Positions 1 to 13,467 of a DNA stretch of 64,000 bases are shown one piece after another; within the stretch, counting starts at the first letter, position 1, and each line of letters begins with the position of its first letter. The translations under genes and the position numbers were made by a program. The notes under the pieces are model-generated. The model was given only the letters and a program-made list of their open reading frames with translations, was not told the origin of the DNA and made no database searches. The stretch covers positions 3,782,501-3,846,500 of the forward strand of contig JAKJHU010000026.1 of assembly GCA_022316685.1 (NCBI GenBank). The letters are read 5' to 3'. Origin of the DNA: Progne subis subis. Lineage: Eukaryota > Chordata > Aves > Passeriformes > Hirundinidae.

Positions 1-1109
1 TCTTTGTGTTAGTCTATAAAAAGGTCTCCAAACTCTTTTTTATTAATCTATTACGATTCAGTATCCAAGAAAGGTGTTTGGTAGAAAACACCTTAATTAT
101 AAGAGAAAGACCAGGTATAAGAGCTGATATATTTTATAAGCTTTGTTTAAAATTCAGAGTAGGATAGTGTTACACACATAGGTGTTCCATTAAAATGTTC
201 CCTTGTGCCAGGCCGGGTACCACATTAGACAGACTGAACTGCATTTCTTCTTTTCACAATGAGTGCAAATAATCAGGAATTGAGGTAAGTACCCTGCTGC
301 CCTATGAAACTCATAGTGAAATAAAATTAACCACATCATCAACAGAGTGAATTTGACCTAAAATGCATGTGCACACCTTTAGGGATGTGTCCACATATGC
401 TGGATTTATTTACTCCCCAAATTTTGTAAGGTGCTCATAGAACACATATTTATGTCAAGAACTAGAAGCAGAACTTCATGAGAATCTAAAGTCCTAAGTC
501 CTACACCTGTTATAAAACTATTCCTTTATTTTTTAAATGCTTTTTCAACCTCATAAAATTTATTTATTTTATGCCTCTGTTTTATTAAGTATGAAATCAT
601 CCTAAATAATTGTGGTATTTTTTAACACATACACTAAAACCTATATATCAAATCCTGGAATTTATAAAACATATTTGAGAATCTCAGAAGAATAGATCAG
701 TCTCATACTGGGTTTATCCTAGTTATCAAGCTGCAACAGAACGCACTGAAGCAATGAAGCTGCTCCAGAAGAAACAGATTAAATTGAGATTGCTAATATA
801 GGTCTCATTTCCACAAGATATTTAGGAAGTCAAAAGCAGAGATGTGTACAGCTTCACAAGGAAAACACTATTTTAATGGGTTGGATCTTTTTAATAGGAG
901 CCTAAGAGTGTATGAAGTACAGAAGTTAGTAGACGGTAATTAGTAGAAGAAGACAACATATGAGGAAGATGGCTTAATCCATGTTCTTTTCTAATATTCT
1001 TTTATAATCACTAACAACTTGTCACTGACAGCGGTATGGTAGTTGCCCACATGTAATATTAGTTTCACAATGTCTAACAAATCTTATGCTGTATTCCTAC
1101 TCCTGTGCT
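1..1109. other. AT-rich spacer, no gene seen
   Basis: AT-rich sequence without a convincing open frame, repeat family or RNA gene. Confidence 0.5.
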
Positions 1110-1196
1110 CATGTCATGTGATGCCATGTCTCATCATGTCATGTGATGTCATGTCTCATCATGTCATGTCATGTCATGTCATGTCATGTCACTTTC
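1110..1196. repeat. ATGTC pentanucleotide satellite
   Basis: A run of CATGT/ATGTC pentamers. The first two thirds carry variant units (GATGC, CTCATC) and the last five units are perfect. The short open frame across it is only the translated repeat. Confidence 0.85.
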
Positions 1197-2783
1197 TTAA
1201 GAATGCTATTCAGCAAAATCACAGCCTCATATTCTTTTAACTTTTAGAATGGGAGACCACCACAGACATGTTTAGATATAAACCAGTTTAACTTCTCCCC
1301 GGGTTAACACGTTTGTGCATCTCCAATGTTTCAGAGATCTCCAAAGGAAGCTCATTACACAAAACAGACATGCCAAAACCATATCTGAACTTTGCTGAGA
1401 GGGACACATTTACAGTGAGTCAGACTATGATTCCGTTAAGGAATATTTTTTTTTTTTTTCCCCTGAAGAACCCTCTTCAGTGCTCATCAACAATATTGAA
1501 AAGTTAATCATAATCCAACTCTATAAAAATAGGTTCATCAGCCCATAAAAATTGTCAGCCTTAGATGTTCTGTGATCAGTAGGTGTCCTCATTATTAAAG
1601 TAACCAAAGTTTCCAGAATAAAGTCACAGATTTTGTCAGCAGAACAGAAAAGTTAATATTACTTCTCAATCTATATACTTTAAAGCAGATATCCAAAGAT
1701 GCTTTTAAAGCATCCCATTATAGAGAGAAAATAGCAATATTATTTGCAGTTACTAGTCTATATTGTCAGAGCAGTTAACAATTAAAACTGAATTAGATTT
1801 GACAATTAGGATTTAAAATGTAAACTCATTTTGGGTAATTAATGTAATTAACAGTCTGAGACACACAAAACAATGTATTAGCATCATGAACATATTGTTT
1901 GCTCAGATGAAGTATTTTCACAGTGCTGTTTAATTGCTGTAACTTTTGCTTCAGATACACTACAATAACTATATCATGTTACTGATAGAGCAGAGGGAGA
2001 AAAATCTGTTTAGATTACTGGGTTTTTTGGTTTTTTTTTAAAAGACAAAAACATAATTGACAGTTATAAGCACTCTCTGCTCAATAATGTGAAGAGCTAC
2101 ACACAAAGGTTGAGCATCTACATCTAAAGCTCTCTTATTTCAACATGGAAATACCAAAGCTTGATTACATGCCAAACAACATGAGACATATGCAGACTAT
2201 TACCACAGTCCTTACTGTAGACAGGAAAAGCCTCAAAGACTGGCAAGGGTAATCATCCTGTTGGAGAAAGAACACTTCCTATGAGAAAAGTTCTTTTAAG
2301 AGACATATGATTCAGGAAAATGGAACAAGAACTCTAATGTATTGTACAAAACTGACTACAAAGGCACAGTAAAAGTTGTTGCCACCTCATTGCTAGTCAG
2401 CACAAACCCCCAGAAGTATGCTAATTTAAAAATTTAATGCAATGTTACAAAAAAAAACCAAAAAAACCCCTCCATCTCCATAACACAATCCTTTTGTTTC
2501 CTCAAGAAAGGAACATAAAATGCTATCAAAATCATATGAGGAACATGACTAAGATTTGCTTCTACAAAGGTCTTTGGAAAACTTTCAAAATATTGTGTCT
2601 GTTATCACTAACACTTGCTCCACAAATCATCACTGGGAATAAGTCAGTCATTGTCACAAAGCACTAAACATCTACAGTTCAAGCTGAAGAAGTTATCTCT
2701 GGAGATCCAGGATTTTATCATGAGAAAGGGCAACTAGAAAGGAGACATGATCAAATGAAATGAATTAGTTCTGACTAAAACAC

Positions 2784-2786
<3 letters not shown>
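1197..2786. other. AT-rich spacer, no gene seen
   Basis: No coding, RNA or interspersed element recognised. Short T runs lie near 1446-1460 and 2031-2040. Confidence 0.5.

Positions 2787-2826
<40 letters not shown>
2787..2826. repeat. Poly(T) tract, 40 bases
   Basis: Uninterrupted run of 40 T. On the minus strand this is poly(A), but no retrocopy is recognisable beside it. Confidence 0.95.
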
Positions 2827-2827
<1 letters not shown>

Positions 2828-3087
2828 GCAAATGTCTTGCACAATCTATCAGAAGAAAAAGAAATTGCAAAACTGAATGAAAAGTTTTTCTTCTGAAAGA
2901 ATAACCTCCAGTATTACTATTTCACTGGTTCCTAAAAAGCTTAAGTGCTTTTCCCAAATATGGATAAAAAACAAAATTTATGTCAAAAATGTTGCCTTTT
3001 ATTTCCTTCCCCACTTCTTTTCTTTAGTTACCTTGGCTGGTGTAGAAAACAGACGACAGCAAAAATCCACCAAATCAAATCCATTAA

Positions 3088-3190
3088 ACACACATACATA
3101 TATATATATATATGTATGTATGTATGTGTATGTATGTGTATATATATATACACACACACACACATGTGTATATGTATATATATATATTTA
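3088..3190. repeat. Compound TA/TG/CA microsatellite
   Basis: Alternating purine-pyrimidine tract of CA, TA, TATG, TG and CA blocks. Open frames through it on both strands are translations of the repeat, not genes. Confidence 0.9.
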
Positions 3191-4089
3191 TATTTACAAT
3201 GAACTGTGAACACTTTAGATATTTTTCATTAAATTTCAGAGATTATACAAGCTTTTATTCTAAATCCAAGTGCACAGGTAGAGAGTAAGAGTATCTTCAG
3301 TCTGGTTTATATATGGATTCTTTCAGAAATTCAGGGATCTGTGTTGCTTTGAAAGTGTACTTCTGTGAGCTTGAGTGTCTAAATAGCTAGAAAACTGTGT
3401 CTACAGTAACTCAAGATGACATGTTTAAACACTATACTATTATTTTCATGAAGCCTTTAATTTCACAATACTTCCCTTTATAGAAGTAATCCTGCATACT
3501 ACTACAGCACACAATTGCTCTGCAACAACCCTCTGGATGGCCTTCATTGCCTTTAAATTCCATTACTATGAACTAGAAGGCTGAAATTATTTATCCAGGC
3601 AGCTATCTTCTTACATCTCTACAACATGTACCCTGGTGCACTTGATGGATCACTCAGCCCCCAGCACTGCAAAATCTGTCCTCATTTCATGCAGTGGGAA
3701 CTCAACGCTTAGGGGGCTGCACTGGAGCAGCTTACAGGTAGGTATATCTCGATTTCCTTGCAACAGCTATTTGCTATCACAGGCCTCCGTGCCACTGACA
3801 TATTCCACTCAGTGCAGAGAACCCTTCTGTGTGCCCAAGTTCTACACATTGATGATGATGACTCCAATTACCCCAGTCTTTAATCTCTGTTCTGATGGCA
3901 AATTCCATTTAGAGATTAGTCTTAATAAATTGGTAAAAAAAGAATGTGTAAAAAGCTTCTTTGAACTACATTAACTAAAAGAACCATGGAACAGTTCAGC
4001 TGAGGCAGGATGGCAAGACGATATAAAATGATTGATACTGGGAAGACAACTAGTTTTGTTAGTTGATCATGCATTGCAGAAAGCAAAAT
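3191..4089. other. Spacer with one unexplained open frame
   Basis: A 112-codon plus-strand frame (3636-3974) lies in slightly more GC-rich sequence. It shows no domain, signal peptide or clear splice acceptor, so I treat it as chance. Confidence 0.35.
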
Positions 4090-4090
4090 T

Positions 4091-4125
<35 letters not shown>

Positions 4126-4136
4126 ATTTATATATA
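4090..4136. repeat. TA/TG microsatellite
   Basis: A (TA)n block passes directly into (TG)n and back into TA-rich sequence. Confidence 0.9.
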
Positions 4137-6765
4137 TTCAGTAGCTTAAAACCAACAACTACAAAATTATTTTTAATTTTCCGAAAGGACTGGGAATTTG
4201 CAGCAACAGCAAAATGAAATATCCTACAGGAATTGGAGAGCTGAAACTAAATTGGCTTCCCCCAATGTTGTCAGAAGCTGTTTTCACCTCTTCATTTTAC
4301 TGATAAAGAAGGGGTAGAAACGCCTATTGTTTTCCACACACAGCTTGGAAACAAGGCAATTTGAGACTCTGAACTCAGTGATTTTTCTTCCTATCACAAA
4401 TGATCTATAAGTTTCATTACTCTATGATCTTTGAATCCTCGGGCAGAAGTTCTGTTACATCAAATAAGCCTCCTAGAAACAAACAAAACCAGACATGCAC
4501 AGAATTCCAAGCAAACACAAATATCTCAATAGAAAGCCTTATTGAATTTTTTTTCTACTTATCTGGGCTCTGCCTGGAGAGCTGCTACCCATTGTCAGCT
4601 TGCCAGCAGGTGCTATATTCATACAATTTGTTCATTCTCAAGCACAAGTACTTTTCTCAAAAGCAGAACAAAACAAAACTCAAGCAAAAAAAACCATAGC
4701 TCTCCACAGTAAAGAGCCAAGCAATCCAAACACTTCCCTCTGGCAGTGTAAGCCATTCTCTTTTCACTGGCTGCTGTGTTGGAAGCTGGTTTTCATGCTC
4801 TTCATATGCTTGTTTTCTTGCTTCACTGGAGGGCAGGCACAATGATGTAACTTAATGCAGATTAAGGTAGAAAAATTTCAAATATTTGTTGTTTTCATTA
4901 TTGAATTGTCATCATAAAAAACACTGAAAATGTTTAAAAACTTGAGATGAGCTGCTTATTGCCAGTAACTTTTACTTCACTGAAACATCCTTCACATGTA
5001 GCAGTCTTGATTAGTAAAGTAGGTAATTTATTGTTCTTTGCTCTCTGGGGATAAATATGAGGAATTCAGTAGTTAGAAACACATAGATAACAAATGTAGC
5101 ACACTATCTAGTGACACCAGAATCACAGGTAAGCTGTGATTGCTCCTACACTGGTTTTGTTTCACAGTCCTTGTCAGATATCCTGTGCAAGTCAGAGAAG
5201 AACTTCTTTTAAAGAAAAGTATGAGAAGATAAAAATATTGAGGAAGAAGGGTTCCTCGTAATTCAGATTATAATTTTAGACAAATTTCCATTACAACAGA
5301 AAACCCTCCATATAGTGAGAGCAATTTTGCTAAACAGGAAGACCATTCAAAATAAGCATATTACAGGGTTTGGTGCTTTTATTTTTTCTGTTTAAAGTAG
5401 TGTTGTAACATAGAGCAGTTAATGACCACAGGAAACACCTTGTACATCTAGTACACTCCTTGGCCATATCCTGAGGTAACTCTAAAATTCAAGACTTCTG
5501 TTTCAAAAAGGGAAAATAAGACAGAAAACAAAGAAGGGAAAAAAAAAAAAAAAAAAAAAAAAAAAAGGTTCTGAACTTTTTATTTGTAATAAACACAAAA
5601 GTGGAGCAACTCCAGAAACTAACAGGGGTTGAGGCAGTAAACTGACCTGCGAGGGACTCTGATTTCAAACAGTAGCCTGCTTCTTTTGATATGCCATATT
5701 CAATAGCCATTTCTACTCCTTTGGGAATTTCTTAATCACTGTAACGTAAAAGTTATGTCTTATTCCTGAATATTGCTCAGTAAATTATTATAACACTGTA
5801 TAAAATGAAAAGGCCAGAAACAAGAACACTTTGATGGAAAGAGCACACGGTATGGAAACAAGAATATGAAAACCGAAATTGATGAACAGTTGAAAAAACC
5901 CAGGTTCTGATCCTCATTCTCTCTGACTCAGAGTATAGAATTTGAAACTGTCTCTGAGATTCCTGCCTTAATTGCTGATTGGTTGTGTGTGTGTGTGTGT
6001 GATTTCCATCTACAAACTAAAACATTATGTCTGACAAAACTGTTTTTATTTCTCTGTTTTTTCATACTTCTAAACACCTTTCCTGATCTATTTATTTTAT
6101 GTGCCTTTTACCCCCAAATTTTCATACTGGAGAAAGGGAAAAGGAAGGTAAAAAGGAAAAACAACAAAAAACAACAACAAAAAAACCTAACAAAATCAAA
6201 CCCACAACTTAGGGTATAATGCAAAATATTTTTAGGTGTTTTAAAAACAAAATTTAAACAAGATTTCTGGCGATAAGACACAAATTCTAATTCTAAACAT
6301 GCAAGTGTTCATCTGTAAAACTTAAAAATCGCACTCAATCAACCAAGTTTCAAATGGCTTTAAACATTGCATTGAATTGAATGGCAGTATCTGTACTGCA
6401 GAAGTAACAATCTAGAAATAAATTATGATTATATTACATTCTCTTTGAATTGCTATATAGCAAAGAAAAAGGTATCCAGACATAGATGATGTGAATTAGT
6501 ATTCTGTCTCTAGATTTAGTGTGATCATGTATTCTACACAGGACTTAATATCAAATTTAGAGTTACCTTCTTATTTTAGCTGTAGGTTAAATTAACTGAA
6601 CTTATGTTTCAGTATTTCAGTATTTCTTATTTGAGGGTGGCATTCTCCTCGCAATCACTTCAGAAGTTTTCCTTTTAATCCTATTATTAACATTTTTCAC
6701 AAGGCAGTACAAATTTTAATAATCAGTCAGAACAATATATAATTATGATACCAATTCCAACCCTC

Positions 6766-6796
<31 letters not shown>

Positions 6797-7622
6797 TTTA
6801 AGAAAAAAATGTTTTTCTGTCTATCAAAAGCTTCATGATCTGTTTATTCAGGCTTGACATGCTCACTGTGGATATTCTGCTGTCTTTATTAGTATACTAT
6901 AAGAAGGGCCAACAAAATATTTTCATAATTGTATGTAAATATTGCCATCACAAAATTGTTTTAAAAGGCTTACATTATTATTTTAAATTATAATTATTTT
7001 AAGCTCTGAGTAAAATCCTTTGAAGTCTAACTAAATTATTTTTGTATTACTTTTATTAAGCAAAAGAGGTGAAAATTTAATTTTTTTTTGTTAAATTTAA
7101 TAAAATGTAAGTATGCAAAGAAGGCGCTGGAATAACATTGCATTGCAATATTGTGAAGCACATGCATTACTCAGTTTACATTTCAAAAATTAATTCAGAA
7201 CATAGCACACTCTAAAAGATATCTGATAAAATAGTAAAGGATAATATTTCCAAATGTTCATATACATGAACAATTTTCCTAGGGCAAATGGTATGTATGA
7301 ATGCCTGGTGCAAACAGCTCATGGTCCATGGAGACACAGTAATCTTTTGTAAAGTGAGAGCAACTAACTGCAGAAGTGACGAAAACCAAGTCCAGTGGCA
7401 GACAGGTGGGCAGGCAGTGCTGGAGAATGAGGGAAACAGCACATGAACAAGTTCATATAGAGACATCATAAGGCCAACATATAAAAAACACTTTGGAAGA
7501 GCACACAGACCTCACAGCAGTGAAAACTGAGCTGTTGGGAGAGCTGTTTCACCAGAAGACAGTCCAGTACACCCTGAACATCAAAAATAAACACCCAGAG
7601 TTTAATTTTCCATTTTTAAAAG
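4137..7622. other. AT-rich spacer with small simple repeats
   Basis: No gene recognised. It holds poly(A) at 5539-5566 (28 bases), (GT)n at about 5983-6001, an A-rich CAA/AAAC tract at about 6150-6200, and poly(A) at 6771-6796. Confidence 0.5.
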
Positions 7623-7698
7623 TTTTTATTTTATTTTATTTTATTTTATTTTATTTTATTTTATTTTATTTTATTTTATTTTATTTTATTTTATTTTT
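7623..7698. repeat. TTTTA pentanucleotide microsatellite
   Basis: About 15 nearly perfect TTTTA units. The open frame reading through it (7493-7855) owes its length to this stop-free repeat. Confidence 0.95.
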
Positions 7699-8284
7699 AT
7701 ACCTCTCTATTACTGAACAAAAGAGAAGGACAAGAGACAGGAAAATCAGGCTATATATCATAGGGGTGAATCTGGAAGAAATAAGACTTCACAAATTTTC
7801 AACAGAAGTAGTAATAGGATTGAAGCAGACCACATTTTTATCCATAAACTTGTAATATCTCTCACAATCTCTGTTCTATGACTATTCAGAGGATATGTGA
7901 GAACCCTATTTCCAGCTATAACAGGAACTACAATCAAGCCTTTTGTACTCATATAGTCCCTACATTTCACATAGTTGCACACCAAAAAAACCCCAGATGC
8001 CTCAAAAGCTGTAGAGTGTAAAACTGATTCTATCAAACTATTAGTGTCCTCTCCAGCGCAACCTCTACCATTAAATTAGATCAACTAATCAGGTGCCCTC
8101 TGCCTCTTTAAGCTAGATAAATTAATGATGGGCAGGGAACAAGTCTTTCCAAAACAAATTAACTACAGAGACATATTTGGTAAATGTATTTATTTTAATC
8201 AAGTGTTATAATGGTTTCATCTTTGCCATTTTTTACCTTTCCTGGCCAATGCACCAATTTGTATAGCGATTTGAGTGTCTACCA
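7699..8284. other. Spacer, no gene seen
   Basis: No coding or repeat signature recognised before the start of the D-family repeat. Confidence 0.45.
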
Positions 8285-9350
8285 GAACTCTGCTGTGAGA
8301 TAGGATTAGGAGAGAAAAGCAAAACAGGTTCAAATCATAAAGGGTACAAAGATAGATTTATTAGCACACACTAAAAGAAAAAAATGAGAATCAAAATGAG
8401 ACTTTCAAAATGAGACTCCTCCTCCCCCACCAGATTCTTAACTTTCTCACAGACAATGTATAAAGACAAAATTCTGAACTCTTGGTCAGTACCACATACA
8501 AAACTGTCCGCCATCAGTACTTTTAGAGAGAGAAATCTATCCTGGTTTGTTGTGGTAACTTTCCACAAGAAAGAACAGTCTGCTTGTGGCTTTTAACTTT
8601 CACAAAAGCAGCCACCCGGTGTTGTAATGCATTGAACTGTGTTATGTTTATCGGATCAGTAATCTGTATCATGGGTTGTCCTTACTCAGCTGTAACCTAA
8701 CTCTTCCCCTCCCACTTCTCCCTTATTGGGTGATGCCTCTGGGCCCTGCCTCTGGGCCCTGCCCCCTGGGGGAAAAGCCACAACACGGGAGGGGAGAGCT
8801 CTCTCTGGCACCGGCGAGTCATCTGGGACAGTCCAGCAAAGCAGGGCAGGACTTGAGAATAAAAGCTGTAAAATCCCACCCGAAGCCAGAGAGCAGACTC
8901 TTACTTTTGCCATCGGCAGTCAGTCTAGTCTCGTGGAGAAATACAACAACCGAGGGATAAATCTGCAGTTGTGGATCTCCCATATCATGTAGCCTTTCCC
9001 ATGACTAAATATTGGACTGTGGACTCATGCATACTGGGGTGTATTTTAGAAATAAACAGTTCAAATGCAGAGGATTACTTCATCTCATGGAACAGAGGTC
9101 TTTTTTCCCTTCTTTACTGGTGCAGAGAGAAGGCTTCTTGATTCATCTCTCTCTGTTCAAACATCTCATGGGATCACAGGATCACAGCTACTAGTTCAAT
9201 ATTCACTCAGTCCATCACAAATACTTTTGCTCAAATCCGCAAATCTGAACAATCATGTCAGTATCCAGGAACTGGCTTATGATAGGTCCATATCTTTTCC
9301 AAAACAATTCCAAGGCTCTTACAGAGAATTGTTTCCCTTTAACTAAAAAC
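8285..9350 (-). mobile_element. LTR-like repeat, family D copy 1 (interrupted)
   Basis: This block aligns by eye with 19870-20700. Both start (plus-strand view) with a GATTAGGAGA motif, then a TTTATTA motif that is AATAAA on the minus strand, then matching blocks around the CTTTCTCACAGA and CTGTCCGCC regions. The homology continues after 8948 (a TACTGGGGTGTATTTTAGAA region against TATCTGGGGTACTATTTACG). The family-C LTR at 8620-8948 therefore interrupts it. The poly(A)-like signal and direction suggest the 3' part of a minus-strand LTR. The GC-rich part seen in the other copy is absent here. The right boundary is uncertain. Confidence 0.5.
8620..8948 (+). mobile_element. Solo LTR, family C copy 1
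   Basis: A 329-bp block that starts TGTTGTAATGCATT and ends TACAACA, giving the TG...CA ends expected of an LTR. It matches the reverse complement of 24301-24642 along its length. Shared landmarks are a GCATT motif at the 5' end, GTAACCTAA, GATGCCTCTGGG, CCCCCTGGGGGAAAA and CCCACCCGAAG. A GAATAAAAGC motif at 8858-8867 can serve as TATA box or poly(A) signal. A CTCTGGGCCCTGC unit is tandemly duplicated in this copy. Flanks ACCCGG (left) and ACCGAG (right) form a poor 6-bp target duplication. There are no internal retroviral genes, so it is a solo LTR left by recombination. Confidence 0.8.
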
Positions 9351-11314
9351 CAACCAGTGTTAACCCATGACAAGTGTAAATCTCAAATTCACTAAATATC
9401 AATCCAATATTCAAATAGTCATCCATTTTGGTAATTTACGACCATATATCAAGAAGTAAATTCTGGATCTTTTTGAGTTTTGGTATCTGACAAACTTCAA
9501 AATGAACAAAGACTGATAATATGATGTAGCATTCTTAAAATACAAAATATATACAATTTTTTTTTTTACCATATTGCGTTGAAATCTCACTCTTAGGTTG
9601 TTGTGACTGGCAAATTGTCAGTTACAGAGCAAAAATGATCTAATTATCTTAAAAATATTGTTATACTTTACATCTGTGGAAGACTAAGGCAACGAAAACC
9701 ACCATCACAGGTACAGAGTCTGGTTTAGGGGGCATTTTCTATTCTGTTTATAAGAACATTAATCTATTAATAAACAGAACAACAGTCCATTTCATATAAG
9801 ATACCATCTAGCTCACTCAGTAGTAATGCCAATTCTAACACTAATTTCCATAATTTCCATAAAAGCTGGGATGTGAGACGTGCACTATAGGAAAAATCAT
9901 TAATGCATATAGTACTGTGAAAATTCATAATACAAAATAGTTTCAGAAGGTAATGGTAGGGAGGAGCCCATAATGCATACAACAGCCACACGTAGCTGCA
10001 ATCTCTTCTAGATAAAAGTGATACATGCATGTATCATCTCCACACAAAGACAGGAAGAGCTTTATTTTGATTTAACTCACACACGTCCTCATATATACTT
10101 AAAAATCTACTAGATGTGATTTTTAGGGTCTGCCTGTGACAGTGATCCACCTGAACCAGTTTACATGCTGCCTAATGAATATTGTTGTTCACTTGAAATA
10201 TTATATATTTCCTAGAAAGTCTCCTGCCAAAGAAATATAAAAAAGAGGATTGCTTTGTGGAGGGTTTTTGGTGACATGTGACCTTTTGAAACATGGCTAT
10301 AACCTCTGTATGAAACCCACAGTATTTAATATTTCAGTAATAACTGCAAAATAAAATTTTCCTAACTTTAAAAGTCATGAGGAAAAAAAAAAAAAAGGTA
10401 CTCTTTGGCAATTAGTCTCTGGGCAAGTACCTTTCAAGGAAAGAATATAACTTCTGTTCTATGAATTACAGTTTAAGATATCTTCATCTACAAAGTATAA
10501 TCATTGCGTGGGGGCATGTCTCATTATTTTGTGGCTTTCAATGCCTTCAAAATGAAGTATCTCCGGCAAATTTGTACCTGTTTCGGCAGGTGGGGAAAAA
10601 ATGATTGAAAACTTTGTTTACACAACCTTCAAGATCAAATGATGAATTATCTCTTTTGTACTTCCCTCTATTATGTATTATAGAAATTGAGCAATTAACT
10701 GTAAGCAAATATTCATTATAGTTCTCTGGTAATTTATATATGGAGTAATTTCTTGCAAAGTCAAATGTGAGTTTGATATTGTGGTTGCAAGTCTTATTCA
10801 TGTTCTCTCTGTGCCTTCATTGCTGGCTTGAAATTTTTAACCTATATTTCAACATAAAATAGTCTCTAATATTTTGCTACATTTGTAGGAAGCATCAGTG
10901 ACATGAAACAAAAGTATACTCTTTCAGCCAAATTTGTCATATTTTTTGTAACTAAAAGAGGTGCTAACATTCTATTATTCTAACATTCTATTTGTGTAAT
11001 ACACAAAGCCATTTCTCTCACATCCGGCACCATCAGAAGTTACGTCTTCCACAGGTAAATGCCAACAAACAAAACTAGTTGTTTTTCCACCTTAATCAGA
11101 CAATCTGTGGATCTGTGACCATTGATCACACTGTTGTAAGGTTTAAATGTGTCTGCAGAAGATACCTTATTTTAGCATTTTCACATTTCTTAGAAACAAC
11201 ACCATTGTTCAATTTTAAAGATACACCAGAATTATTTTTATTACCTAATGCCTAGATTCCACAATGCTGACTTCTGGACAAAGCACAGAAAAATCCCTAA
11301 AGAAGCTACTGTTA

Positions 11315-11318
<4 letters not shown>
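9351..11318. other. AT-rich spacer, no gene seen
   Basis: No recognisable gene or interspersed repeat. A short poly(A) tract lies near 10383-10396. Confidence 0.45.
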
Positions 11319-11399
<81 letters not shown>

Positions 11400-11411
11400 T
11401 GTGTGTGTGCA
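11319..11411. repeat. Poly(T) plus (GT)n compound repeat
   Basis: About 30 T followed by GGGG and about 22 GT units, with a few variant units at the right end. Frames through it encode only phenylalanine and Val/Cys repeats. Confidence 0.95.
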
Positions 11412-13467
11412 TTTTCTCTTTTTTTAAGTATTTTTTTATCATTGCTACATTTTAGGTGATAAAAATAGATGAAAGAGAGGGAAAACATATGGAAGATGAG
11501 GGCAGAATGGTTCACATGGAAATGTAACTTAACCAACTAAAAATGAACAAGTTTTAAACTCAGCTTCAGTTTAGGATCACAGCACTAAACATCCTTCATG
11601 AAGCAGGATAATTCAAAGCATTTTGTTTGTTTGTATTCCACCACATAAATACTTATCTGTGAAAAACATGCAGTGTAAAATAAAAAGCCTGATCATAAAA
11701 AGCAATCCTAATTACTATTCTTCTAGATGGAATAAATATGCTGGAAAATTCACTTCAAATGATTTTTTCATTTCATTTAAGGATGGGAAACACTTCCCCT
11801 TGAAGTTTCTGAGGATACAAAGGAATTTTTGGTTTAAAGCTGCTTTGTAAGCCCTCTTTGAGGTCTAGGACACAAGGTGATCTAAACATCAGCGAGAAAT
11901 TATTGGAAAATAGCAAAGCAGCTCATACTCATTTATTCAAAGGTCCTTCAGAAGTGGTAAAAATTATAGCACTTTCCTCCAGTATTCCTATTTCTTTACA
12001 TAACAACCTAGCTTTTGCAGTTTACAAGCAATGTGCCCTGTTTAGAGAATGCATCAATCTCCACCACTTTTTGAGAGTCCTTCAACTCACTCATTCTTTG
12101 ATGCTTTCACCAATTCTTAAGCTGCAAGCAAGGTAACTTCTTTTCCTAGTTCTATTCTATGGCTTTAACTCCCTCCTACATAAAGAACCAGAAAACATTC
12201 TGATCACGTAGCAGTGATACAGGGTAACATCCTTCTGCATTGATATTCTGCTGAGCCTGAAAGAAATTTCACAAAGAACTCTGATAAGACCTTCACCTGG
12301 AAAATTCCAGGGTCTACTAAGTGTTGAGCTGCTACCCACATTTAAAATTCCACTCATGAACACACTATTCTCTGAGCTTAATGTCCTTATGTAGAAAAGA
12401 ATTCGTTGGTTACATATGAATTAATTTTCCAAAAGAATGTTTTTTTCCTGGTATGTCATGTCCTTCTCAGGCAAAATAAGGCACTCGGAGGAAAACACAC
12501 CTTTTAAGTAACAAAGATTAAAACATGAAGCCTCTGCCACAATTTTATTTGAAATGTAAAAATTGTTTGGTTTTGGGAACGTTAAATGAGAACATTCCCT
12601 CAATTATTTTAGTCTTTGCACTTTGTGAATTGTATGTTTTGTTAAAAAGAGGTAACTTCAGACATAACTACATGCAGAAAACCTTTTTTGATCAATTACA
12701 GTGTTCACTGTCACTCTTTAAAGATTTGATAATCAATAAAGTTTTCCCTTGTGAAATGGCTAAGTAAGTTTTGTTTTCAAAAATGAAAGATACCTAACAG
12801 AACTGAAGAATTTAGCATTCGTCTCAAATACCAGAAAGAAAATAATTGTTTTAGCAGATCTTAAGTCTGGGATGACAGGAAAATGTCAGAAGGTGTTCCT
12901 CAATTCACTAATAGAAGTAAACAAGCAAAAAAATTACTCAGCTCTTCATTTTTTCTTTCTTCCTATATATAAAGTCTTACACTGACATTCTCATTAAAAT
13001 AAATAAATAAATAAATAAAAATCTGCTTAATGAGATCTCAGTTTTTCTTCTTCCCAGGTCATCCAACTTATTGATGGTATTTAGACTTCTGTATCATTTC
13101 CTAGATACATCAGATGCAACTCCTTATCTGATGTCAGTCTTGTCCAATACAAATTATTTTTTCCTTTCCAAAGGCCAACAGGCCACATATTCTTACCTCA
13201 CTGTGCCCTGTCTCATTTATGTCTATATTTTCTTTTATTGATTTTGTATTCTTTTGTGTGAGCTGGGATTTGACCAGCTTCTTTCAGAATATTCTTGCTC
13301 CTCAACAATAAGAGCTTGAAATTATGGCAAGAGATATATTTTTTACTGCTTGCTACAATACTAAGGAAGATGAATATGAAAGTGTGGCGTTTTAAAAAAG
13401 TGCTTACATTATTATAAAGTAAAAATTACCCCAAAACCAGTTTAATTACACTAACCTGGTAAGAATA
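11412..13467. other. AT-rich spacer, no gene seen
   Basis: Nothing recognised except a short (AAAT)n tract at about 12997-13020. Confidence 0.45.

Noticed and set aside
2787..2826. Poly(T) as the tail of a minus-strand processed pseudogene
   Set aside because: No coding similarity is visible on the side where a retrocopy body would lie, and many similar runs occur in the window.
3636..3974. 112-codon plus-strand frame with an internal CAG/GTAGGT donor-like site
   Set aside because: No acceptor, no domain, and an ordinary composition. Splice-like donors are frequent by chance.
7493..7855. 120-codon plus-strand frame
   Set aside because: Its length comes from the stop-free TTTTA repeat.
8676..8992. 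Four overlapping frames of 60-94 codons
   Set aside because: They lie in the GC-rich part of the family-C LTR on both strands and have no retroviral protein motif.
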